From contig JAMWZF010000049.1 of NCBI GenBank assembly GCA_024304875.1, positions 1-13,357 of the forward strand: 13,357 nt of DNA, given 5' to 3'. A program made the position numbers and the translations under genes. The stretch is from Paracoccaceae bacterium. GTDB lineage: Bacteria; Pseudomonadota; Alphaproteobacteria; Rhodobacterales; Rhodobacteraceae. The notes under the pieces were generated by a model. That model searched no databases. It was not told the origin of the DNA and saw only the letters and a list, made by a program, of their open reading frames with translations. The stretch's first letter is position 1. The number at the start of each line of letters is the position of its first letter. This document shows positions 6,498-12,531 of this stretch, one piece after another.

Positions 6498-7685
6498 ATG
6501 CTCGCCAACACATCCACCGCCTACGGCACCGTGGCCAAGACCTTCCACTGGGCCACCGCGCTCCTGATCCTGACGCTGATCCCCCTGGGCATCGTCGCGG
6601 ACCGCCTGCCCTACGACACGGGCGAGCAGCTGGCCCGCAAGGCCTGGCTCTTCTCGCTGCACAAGACGCTGGGTATCACCGTCTTCGCCCTCGCCGTGGC
6701 CCGCATCCTCTGGGCCCTTGCCCAGACCAAGCCGGGGTCGATACACCCGGACCGCAAGGCCGAGACCTTCCTCGCCGACGTCGTGCACTGGCTGCTCTAC
6801 GGCTCGCTCGTGCTCGTGCCCCTGACCGGCTGGGTCCACCATGCCGCGACCGAAGGCTTCGCACCGCACTGGCTGCCCCTCCCCCAGAACCTGCCGTTCG
6901 TGCCGGAGAGCGAGCGCGTGGCGGGGATCACGGCCGGGCTGCACTATCTCTTCAACATCGTCCTCGGCGCCTCGATTGTCCTGCACGTCACGGGAGCGGC
7001 AAAACACGCGCTGGTCGACAAGGACGGGACCCTGTCCCGGATGTGGTTCGGCATCACCCATGCCGGCGACGGGCGCCCCCACGGCGCCGTCGTCGCCGCG
7101 CCCATGGCCGCGCTCGCGATATGGGCCCTCGCCGTCGGGATGGGCACCGGCGCAGGGCTCTTCACCGCGCAGGCCGAGGCGGCGGCCCGGCCCGCACTCG
7201 CCGAGGTCTCTTCGGGATGGACCGTCCAGGAAGGCACCCTCGCCATCGAGGTGCAGCAGCTCGGCTCTCCCGTCCGCGGCGAATTCGCCGACTGGACCGC
7301 GGCCATCGACTTCGACGAGGACAGCGGCACCGGCAGCGTCGAGGTCGTCATCGCCATCGCGTCGCTCAGCCTGGGGTCTGTCTCCGATCAGGCGATGGGG
7401 CCCGACTATTTCGACGCCGAGACCCACCCCACAGCCACCTTCACCGCCGACATCCTGCCCGAGGGCGAAGCCCATGTGGCCGAGGGGACGCTGACCTTGA
7501 AGGGAACCGAGGTGCCGGTCACCCTGCCCTTCACCTTGCAGATTGACGGCGACACGGCGGCGATGGAGGGCGCTCTCGACCTCGGCCGGCGCGACTTCGG
7601 GATTGGCGAGGGTACGGACGATGCGACGCTCGGATCGACGGTTCCCGTCACGATCTCGCTGACGGCCACCCGCGACACGCGGTAA
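6498..7685 (+). CDS. Cytochrome b561 - YceI fusion protein
   Basis: A 395-residue fusion. Residues 1-190 are a four-helix cytochrome b561 of the bacterial type with candidate b-heme ligands H17 (TFHW), H55 (LHK), H149 (LHY) and H163 (LHV). A fifth helix (about 197-220) follows. Residues 235-395 are a complete YceI lipocalin-like domain (GSPVRGEF, TGTLTLKGTEVPVTLPF-type segment, LGRRDFGIG), predicted periplasmic. YceI domains bind isoprenoid quinone-like lipids, so the protein may move electrons between membrane quinol and a bound lipid; that is inference. ATG 6498 is chosen because translation further upstream (from 6315) is Pro/Arg-rich and overlaps the fabD start. The ribosome site is weak (ACAGG). 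It is followed by a strong terminator and a convergent stand-alone YceI gene. Confidence 0.92.
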   Translation: MLANTSTAYGTVAKTFHWATALLILTLIPLGIVADRLPYDTGEQLARKAWLFSLHKTLGITVFALAVARILWALAQTKPGSIHPDRKAETFLADVVHWLLYGSLVLVPLTGWVHHAATEGFAPHWLPLPQNLPFVPESERVAGITAGLHYLFNIVLGASIVLHVTGAAKHALVDKDGTLSRMWFGITHAGDGRPHGAVVAAPMAALAIWALAVGMGTGAGLFTAQAEAAARPALAEVSSGWTVQEGTLAIEVQQLGSPVRGEFADWTAAIDFDEDSGTGSVEVVIAIASLSLGSVSDQAMGPDYFDAETHPTATFTADILPEGEAHVAEGTLTLKGTEVPVTLPFTLQIDGDTAAMEGALDLGRRDFGIGEGTDDATLGSTVPVTISLTATRDTR

Positions 7686-7716
7686 GGCGGGGCTGGTCCC
7701 GCCTTACCTTCGCTTT
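7681..7716 (+). terminator. Terminator of the b561-YceI gene
   Basis: GGTAAGGCGGG (7681-7691) and CCCGCCTTACC (7698-7708) make a perfect 11-bp stem with a 6-nt loop, followed by TTCGCTTTC. The stem includes the TAA stop codon itself. On the minus strand no T tract follows, so it serves the plus-strand gene only. Confidence 0.85.
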
Positions 7717-7730
7717 CTTCCCGGCAAGCG

Positions 7731-8312
7731 TCACTCGGACTTGCCGGCCTCGATCGAGATTTCGACCAGCACCTCGTCGCCGATCGCCGGAGCGAACATG
7801 CCGAGGTCGTAGTCCGAGCGGATCAGCGTCGTGGTGGCGTCGAAGCCGAGCCACTCGCGGCCTTCCATCGGGTGGGTGCTCGCCGCATTCAGCGTCGCGT
7901 CGAGCACGACCTGGCGGGTGATCCCGTTCAGGGTCAGATCTCCGGTGATCAGGGCGGTGTCCTCGCCCGTCACCTCGATGCCGGTGGAGGTGAAGGTGAT
8001 CATGTCGTCCTCGCCCGCGCCGAAGAAATCCTCCGACATGAAATGCTCGAACCGCGCTTCCCAGCCGGTCATCATCGACCGGGTCGGCATGGAGACGGTC
8101 ACGGACGAGGCGGCGGGATCCTCGGCGTCGAACACGATCTCGCCCTCGAAGCCCGAGAACATGCCGTGTGTGGTCGAATAGCCGAGGTGGTTGTAGCTGA
8201 ACAGGACCTGGCTATGGCTGGCGTCGAGCGCATAGGCTTCGGGCGCGGCGACGGCCGGAGCGGCGCCGAACACGGCTGCGGCCATGGCAAGGGTGGAGAG
8301 GGTCGTCTTCAT
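7731..8312 (-). CDS. Secreted YceI-family lipid-binding protein
   Basis: A 193-residue periplasmic YceI protein, a lipocalin-like barrel known to bind polyisoprenoid lipids. A signal peptide covers residues 1-22 (MKTTLSTLAMAAAVFGAAPAVA). The mature start shows the family pattern D30-ASHSQVLFSYNHLGYSTTHGMFSGF with H33, H42 and H49, and the end has ATTTLIRSDYDLGMFAPAIGDEVLVEI. I chose ATG 8312 over 8378 because it places the signal peptide at the N-terminus; the Shine-Dalgarno is poor. It is convergent with the b561-YceI fusion, and the two probably share a lipid or quinone substrate. Confidence 0.93.
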   Translation of the reverse strand: MKTTLSTLAMAAAVFGAAPAVAAPEAYALDASHSQVLFSYNHLGYSTTHGMFSGFEGEIVFDAEDPAASSVTVSMPTRSMMTGWEARFEHFMSEDFFGAGEDDMITFTSTGIEVTGEDTALITGDLTLNGITRQVVLDATLNAASTHPMEGREWLGFDATTTLIRSDYDLGMFAPAIGDEVLVEISIEAGKSE

Positions 8313-8350
8313 CTGGAAAGGTCCGATCTGGTTGGTGGCTTGGATGCCGC

Positions 8351-8380
8351 CATAGATCGGATGCGCCCGCCGCCGCACAA
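8351..8380 (-). promoter_or_regulatory. Weak candidate promoter for the secreted YceI gene
   Basis: On the minus strand TTGTGC (8380-8375) and TCTATG (8356-8351) are 18 nt apart, about 40 nt before the ATG at 8312. It lies in the 134-bp gap after the unknown membrane protein gene. Only a moderate match. Confidence 0.22.
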
Positions 8381-8446
8381 CTCCGCGCCGGGAAACAGCC
8401 TCTGTTCATCGCTGCGGCGCAGCGCGGGGCCCCGGCAAGGCGGGGG

Positions 8447-9016
8447 TCATATCGCCACGGGCAAGCCGACCACGTCGCGGCCCATCCGGTCGCGGATGCG
8501 CTCCAGCGCGGGGCCCGAGCCGTCCGCGATGGTGATGAGGTGCGAGGTGTTGCGATAGCGCGCGACCAGCCGGCCCGGTCCCGTGCGGTCGAAGAACAGA
8601 CCGCCGATATCCTCGAAGCCGTAGCGCCCCAGCAGGTGTGTGCGGTCCCCGATCCTGCGCGAAACCTCGCGGATCTCGGCCCGGCGCAGGTCGACCTGAA
8701 TCTCGATCACCGCATCCTCGGTCGCAAGGCGCGCGAAGAGCAGCGCGATCATCGCCATCAGGCTCGATGCGGCACCCTTCAACAGGATGACCTCGCCCGG
8801 GAAGGCCGTCGCCGGTGCGATCCAGAGGACCAGACTGGACATGGCGAAGCCCGCCGCGAGAAGGCCGGCCACGACAGTGAGCATGCGGCGGCCGGAGGTG
8901 ATCACCCGTTCGTTGCGGATCACGTAGCCCCACCAGGTTTCGGTGAGGGACACCCTGCCGGCCGGTGCGGCCAGCATCAGGGGGGTGGGACGTTGCGTCG
9001 TGTCTGACATTGCCAT
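8447..9016 (-). CDS. Two-TM membrane protein of unknown function
   Basis: I do not recognise this family. From ATG 9016 the product has 189 residues: a soluble N-terminus of about 44, two transmembrane helices (about 45-68 and 75-97) joined by a very short loop, and a C-terminal cytoplasmic domain (about 103-189). That domain looks like alternating strands ending in a helix (VIEIQVDLRRAEIREVSR, GGLFFDR, LVARYRNTSHLITIA, then ALERIRDRMGRD), which resembles a bacterial PH-like domain after a membrane hairpin. That is a guess from pattern. Starts at GTG 9043 and ATG 9010 are alternatives; GGGA lies 8 nt before 9016. A CtrA-like box lies 29 bp upstream. The gene is single, followed by the secreted YceI gene on the same strand. 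Confidence 0.8.
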   Translation of the reverse strand: MAMSDTTQRPTPLMLAAPAGRVSLTETWWGYVIRNERVITSGRRMLTVVAGLLAAGFAMSSLVLWIAPATAFPGEVILLKGAASSLMAMIALLFARLATEDAVIEIQVDLRRAEIREVSRRIGDRTHLLGRYGFEDIGGLFFDRTGPGRLVARYRNTSHLITIADGSGPALERIRDRMGRDVVGLPVAI

Positions 9017-9044
9017 GTGAGGGTTCCCGGCTGCCACAGTCACG

Positions 9045-9060
9045 TTTACGTATTGTTAAC
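9045..9060. promoter_or_regulatory. CtrA-like binding box
   Basis: TTTA-CGTATTG-TTAAC matches the alphaproteobacterial CtrA consensus TTAA-N7-TTAAC with one mismatch. It lies in an AT-rich island 29 bp before the ATG at 9016. Its position close to the likely start of transcription would allow either activation or repression. Confidence 0.4.
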
Positions 9061-9105
9061 CAAGTTTTGCGAGCGGCCCGGGCGAGCGAAGGACGCAATC
9101 TGGGC

Positions 9106-9122
9106 CATTTCGGGGCGAAATG
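9106..9122. repeat. Perfect inverted repeat, 7-bp arms
   Basis: CATTTCG-GGG-CGAAATG. It sits about midway between the CtrA-like box and the rpsF promoter, with no T tract. It could be an operator for either divergent gene. Confidence 0.4.
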
Positions 9123-9199
9123 CTGCGGGCTTGCCGACAATGACCCTTCGTCACCCCCAGTCGTTTCCGGCCCCGCTACCTGCGGCACCACGTGCGGCC

Positions 9200-9227
9200 T
9201 TGATCCGGGTGCAGCCATCTGTATAAG
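9200..9227 (+). promoter_or_regulatory. rpsF-rpsR-rplI promoter
   Basis: TTGATC (9200-9205) and TATAAG (9222-9227) are 16 nt apart. A start near 9234 would give a leader of about 110 nt before the rpsF ATG. This is the best promoter match in the gap. Confidence 0.6.
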
Positions 9228-9235
9228 GCGCAGGT

Positions 9236-9292
9236 CCTTCCGCGAGACCTCATCAGGAACTGCGCAGTCTCTCGTGGGCGGGGTGCGGAAGG
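9236..9292 (+). promoter_or_regulatory. Structured rpsF leader, possible autoregulatory element
   Basis: CCTTCCGC (9236-9243) pairs perfectly with GCGGAAGG (9285-9292). Inside, GAGAC (9244-9248) pairs with GTCTC (9267-9271), leaving an asymmetric strand 9272-9284 rich in G. It starts almost at the predicted transcript end. S6:S18 autoregulation through leader RNA is known in bacteria, but I cannot confirm the family motif here. Confidence 0.4.
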
Positions 9293-9342
9293 TGATCTGC
9301 CCTGCCCTATGAAATGCGCCGAATGACAGAACTGGAGTGCAC

Positions 9343-9699
9343 ATGCCGCTGTACGAGCATGTCTTCATCGCGCGTCAGGACCTTTCCAACGCGCAGGCCG
9401 AAGGCCTCATCGAACATTTCGGGACCGTGCTTGCCGACAACGGCGGCAAGCTGCTGGACCAGGAATACTGGGGCGTGAAGACCATGGCCTACAAGATCAA
9501 CAAGAACCGCAAGGGCCACTACGCCTTCCTGCGCACCGACGCCCCCGCGTCCGCCGTGCAGGAGATGGAGCGCCTGATGCGCCTGCATGACGACGTCATG
9601 CGCGTTCTGACGATCAAGGTCGACGCCCATGAAGAGGGCCCCTCGGTCCAGATGCAGAAGCGGGAAGAGCGCAGCGACCGCCCGCGCCGCGACCGCTGA
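9343..9699 (+). CDS. rpsF: Small ribosomal subunit protein bS6
   Basis: The 118-residue protein S6 binds the central domain of 16S rRNA together with S18. MPLYEHVFIARQDLS, the YWGVKTMAYKINKNRKGHYAF block and the MRVLTIKV strand are typical. The C-terminal tail is basic and charged (KREERSDRPRRDR). ATG 9343 has GGAG 5 nt upstream; a GTG at 9337 is inside that ribosome site and is rejected. First gene of the S6-S18-L9 operon. Confidence 0.97.
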   Translation: MPLYEHVFIARQDLSNAQAEGLIEHFGTVLADNGGKLLDQEYWGVKTMAYKINKNRKGHYAFLRTDAPASAVQEMERLMRLHDDVMRVLTIKVDAHEEGPSVQMQKREERSDRPRRDR

Positions 9700-9728
9700 A
9701 CCACAAGATCAGGAAAGGACCGTAAATC

Positions 9729-9956
9729 ATGGCCGCCAAACCGTTTTTCCGCCGCCGCAAGACCGATCCGTTCGAGGGCAAGAACGCCCCCGCAATCGAC
9801 TACAAGGACACGCGTCTGCTGCAGCGCTACATCTCCGAGCGGGGCAAGATCGTCCCCTCCCGGATCACCGCCGTCGGTGCCAAGAACCAGCGCAAGCTCG
9901 CCCAGGCGATCAAGCGCGCCCGGTTCCTGGCGCTGCTGCCCTACGCCGTGAAGTAA
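9729..9956 (+). CDS. rpsR: Small ribosomal subunit protein bS18
   Basis: The 75-residue basic S18, partner of S6 on the 30S platform. FFRRRKTDPF, IDYKDTRLLQRYISERGKIVPSRITAV and the KNQRKLAQAIKRARFLALLPY helix are canonical. It is 29 nt after rpsF with AGGAAAGGA upstream and 12 nt before rplI. Confidence 0.98.
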   Translation: MAAKPFFRRRKTDPFEGKNAPAIDYKDTRLLQRYISERGKIVPSRITAVGAKNQRKLAQAIKRARFLALLPYAVK

Positions 9957-9968
9957 GGAGCCATCACA

Positions 9969-10607
9969 ATGGACGTCATTCTTCTCGAACGCGTCGCCAA
10001 GCTGGGCCAGATGGGCGAAGTGGTCTCCGTCAAGGAAGGCTACGCCCGCAACTTCCTCCTGCCCCAGGGCAAGGCGATGCGCGCCAACGAACAGAACAAG
10101 GCCCGCTTCGAGGCCGAAAAGGCCCAGCTCGAGGCCCGCAACCTCGAGACCAAGAAAGAGGCCGACAGCCTGGCCGCCAAGCTGGACGGCGAGACCTTCG
10201 TCGTGATTCGCTCCGCCTCTGACGGCGGCGCGCTCTACGGCTCGGTCTCGACCCGTGACGCCGCCGATGCGGCCAGCGAGGCCGGCTTCTCGGTCGACCG
10301 CAAGCAGGTCGAACTCGGGGCTCCGATCAAGGAACTGGGTCTGCACAAGGTCACCGTGCGCCTGCACCCCGAGGTGGAAGCCACGATCACACTCAACGTC
10401 GCCCGCTCGCCCGAAGAGGCCGAGCTTCAGGCCTCCGGCAAGTCCATCCAGGACCTGGCCGCCGAGGAAGAAGCCGCTGCCGAATTCGAGATCCAGGAGC
10501 TGTTCGACGACATCGGCTCCGCCGGGTTCGACGACGACTCCGGCCTCGTGGAGACGCCAGAGGACCGCGCGGCCGGCGCCGGCGAGCCGGACAGCGACGA
10601 GGATTGA
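9969..10607 (+). CDS. rplI: Large ribosomal subunit protein bL9 with acidic C-terminal extension
   Basis: L9 binds domain V of 23S rRNA and helps keep frame. Residues 1-50 carry the signature G-EVVSVKEGYARNFLLPQGKA (about 16-36). A charged connecting helix (about 40-75) and the C-terminal lobe (about 76-148) follow. The protein is 212 residues, about 60 longer than the E. coli form. The extra tail (149-212) is rich in D/E/A and ends EPDSDED. Similar tails are, as I recall, common in Rhodobacterales. An AAGGAG site overlaps the rpsR stop. A strong terminator follows. Confidence 0.96.
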   Translation: MDVILLERVAKLGQMGEVVSVKEGYARNFLLPQGKAMRANEQNKARFEAEKAQLEARNLETKKEADSLAAKLDGETFVVIRSASDGGALYGSVSTRDAADAASEAGFSVDRKQVELGAPIKELGLHKVTVRLHPEVEATITLNVARSPEEAELQASGKSIQDLAAEEEAAAEFEIQELFDDIGSAGFDDDSGLVETPEDRAAGAGEPDSDED

Positions 10608-10630
10608 TCCTCTCGCACTGCAGCAGTCAG

Positions 10631-10662
10631 GGCCGCCTCCCCCGGAGGCGGCCTTTCTGTTT
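10631..10662 (+). terminator. Terminator of the rpsF-rpsR-rplI operon
   Basis: GGCCGCCTCC (10631-10640) and GGAGGCGGCC (10644-10653) form a perfect 10-bp stem with a CCC loop, followed by TTTCTGTTT. It is 23 nt after the rplI stop. Confidence 0.93.
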
Positions 10663-11041
10663 GGGGCAGCAGCGCTTGCCCGGCATAACAGACCGTCCAG
10701 CATGTATCCCATCAGGTCGGGGCGGCCGGGAACCCTGAGATGTCTGCCCCCCACGAACACACGTCTCGACGGCGGGATCCATGGCCCCGTCGGACCGGAC
10801 GAGGACCGCGACGGCGGCTTCGCAGGCGGCGGCCGGATCGGGCCCCATGGCGGGCCGAAGACCGGGGCTGCGATCAACAGCGTCCAGACCGCAGGCTTCG
10901 ACCTGCTGCTCGGCCGGCCCGGCACCCCTGAGCAAGCCGAGCGCCGTTAACTTGAATTTGAGATAATCGGCGGTCTTCAGACTTCATAAACCGCAGACCG
11001 GTTAGCCACGGCGAAACGCCCAAACCAAGGTCTGATGCCTG
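10663..11041. other. Stretch without a secure gene
   Basis: Between the rplI terminator and the chemoreceptor gene. A plus-strand open frame at 10702-10950 (82 codons, glycine-rich product) has high G/C in third positions, as real genes here do, but it has no ribosome site and no product I recognise; it may be a gene remnant. The part 10941-11041 is more AT-rich and probably holds the chemoreceptor promoter: GATAAT at 10962-10967 is a possible -10 box without a matching -35, and TTAA-N7-TTGAG (10947-10962) is a poor CtrA-like match. Confidence 0.5.
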
Positions 11042-12409
11042 ATGTTCTTCTTTAGAAAGCCCGCGGTCCCGCAGGCCGCCGAACACTCGGCGGAAGAGAC
11101 CCGCAACGCCGCTCTGTCCCGGATGGTCCTCGACACCCAGGCGGTGATCCACTTCGCGCCCGATGCCACCATCCTCTATGCGAACGAGATCTTTCTCGAC
11201 GCGATGGGCTATGCCGACCTGGCAGAGATCGAAGGACGCAAGCACGCGATCTTCGCAGACCCGGCCAATGCCGCCTCGGCCGACTACGCGCGTTTCTGGG
11301 AGGTGCTGCGCAGCGGCAAGCCCCACACGGGCAGGTTCATGCGGCTGCGCAAGGACGGCTCTCCGATCTGGATCGACGCGACCTACGCGCCCGTCTTCGG
11401 TCCGGACGGTGGCGTCGAACGGGTGATCAAGGTGGCGCGGGATTCCACCGCCCGCCATCTCGTCAACACGCTTCTGCTCGACGGGATCGAGGCGCTGCAG
11501 CGGGGCGACCTCAGTCCGGCGGAGTTCGACGACCAGTATGCCGATGTCGTGACCCTCGGCACCAAGTTCAACGACCTCGTCGGCGACCTCTCCGACTTCG
11601 TCCGCGCGGTCAGCCGCACCTCCGGCGCCGTCAGGGACATCGCCCGCGACCTCGACGGCGCAGCGGACGACCTTGCCCGCCGGGGGGAACGGCAGGCTGC
11701 CTCGCTGGAGGAGATTGCCGCTGCGATCAACGAACTCTCCAGCACCGCCAAGGGTTCGCTCGAGAGGGCGCGCGAAAGCCATGCGCTCGCACGCTCCACG
11801 CAAAGCAGCGCCGAGAAGGGCCGCGAGGTCGTGGGTCAGGTCACCTCGGCGATGGCGGACATCGAGGCGTCCTCCCGCCAGATCAACCAGATCCTCGCGG
11901 TCATCGACGACATCGCCTTCCAGACGAACCTCCTGGCGCTGAATGCCGGGGTGGAGGCCGCCCGTGCGGGAGACGCCGGCCGCGGCTTCGCCGTCGTCGC
12001 CTCGGAGGTGCGCAGCCTCGCCCAGCGGGCAGCGGCGGCCGCGACCGAGATCAAGGTCCTGATCCAGACAAGCGACGAGAAGGTCGACAACGGCACCAAG
12101 CTGGTGGACCGGGCCGGCGAGGTGTTGCAGCAGATTTTCGAAGGGATCGGCACCATTGCCGAGAACGTCTCGGGTAACCTCACCACGATGGACGAGCAGA
12201 CCCATACGATTTCCGAGATCAACAGCGCCGCGACCCAGCTCAGCCAGGATACCGAGCGCAACGCCGGCGACATTCGGCAGACCTCCGACATGAGCCGCCG
12301 ACTCAGGGCTGATGCCGACCGGCTGATGACCGAAGTCGGACGCTTCCGCATCGAGGCCCCGAATGCCGTCGAAGAGGCGCCCGCCACCCGGCTTTCGTAC
12401 GCCTCCTGA
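11042..12409 (+). CDS. Soluble PAS-domain methyl-accepting chemotaxis protein
   Basis: A 455-residue cytoplasmic chemoreceptor with no signal peptide or transmembrane segment. A PAS sensor covers about 28-135 (VIHFAPDATILYANEIFLDAMGY, then RKDGSPIWIDATYAPVF), of the kind that often binds heme, flavin or small ligands; the ligand is unknown. A long coiled coil follows, with the CheA/CheW-binding tip at about 288-335 (DDIAFQTNLLALNAGVEAARAG, then GFAVVASEVRSLAQR), including conserved E305 and R308. No CheR-docking pentapeptide is seen at the C-terminus. The ribosome site is weak (AAGG, 11 nt before ATG 11042). The gene stands alone, away from any chemotaxis cluster in this window. Confidence 0.94.
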   Translation: MFFFRKPAVPQAAEHSAEETRNAALSRMVLDTQAVIHFAPDATILYANEIFLDAMGYADLAEIEGRKHAIFADPANAASADYARFWEVLRSGKPHTGRFMRLRKDGSPIWIDATYAPVFGPDGGVERVIKVARDSTARHLVNTLLLDGIEALQRGDLSPAEFDDQYADVVTLGTKFNDLVGDLSDFVRAVSRTSGAVRDIARDLDGAADDLARRGERQAASLEEIAAAINELSSTAKGSLERARESHALARSTQSSAEKGREVVGQVTSAMADIEASSRQINQILAVIDDIAFQTNLLALNAGVEAARAGDAGRGFAVVASEVRSLAQRAAAAATEIKVLIQTSDEKVDNGTKLVDRAGEVLQQIFEGIGTIAENVSGNLTTMDEQTHTISEINSAATQLSQDTERNAGDIRQTSDMSRRLRADADRLMTEVGRFRIEAPNAVEEAPATRLSYAS

Positions 12410-12427
12410 CCGGCGCCGCCGCCTGCC

Positions 12428-12444
12428 GCCGGGGCAGCCCCGGC
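12428..12444. repeat. Short GC hairpin after the chemoreceptor gene
   Basis: GCCGGGG-CAG-CCCCGGC, a perfect 7-bp stem. No T tract directly follows (TTTT comes about 24 nt later), so it is at best a weak terminator. TTGACG at 12462-12467 could be the -35 box for the next gene, but no good -10 box is seen at 16-18 nt. Confidence 0.4.
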
Positions 12445-12531
12445 CGCGGTGACGGCGCGGCTTGACGTTTTGGTGTCGCACTGGCCCCCTAGAGAGCGGG
12501 GAAGTCCAACAGCCAAGCTCGGAGGCCACAC

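Larger units (their letters stand above)
9017..9342. other. Divergent intergenic region with no gene
   Basis: A 326-bp gap between the two-TM protein gene and rpsF. It holds a CtrA-like box, a 17-bp inverted repeat, the rpsF promoter and a foldable leader, each listed separately. No convincing coding frame is seen. Confidence 0.75.

Noticed and set aside
8411..8425. Hairpin CGCTGC-GGC-GCAGCG as terminator of the two-TM protein gene
   Set aside because: A 6-bp stem with no T tract on either strand; not convincing as a terminator.
9519..10925. 468-codon minus-strand frame across rpsF, rpsR and rplI
   Set aside because: Antisense to three ribosomal genes and to a strong terminator; no family resemblance.
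10627..10935. 102-codon minus-strand frame after rplI
   Set aside because: It runs into the rplI terminator hairpin, has no ribosome site that I can see, and its Cys/Arg/Gly-rich product resembles nothing known.
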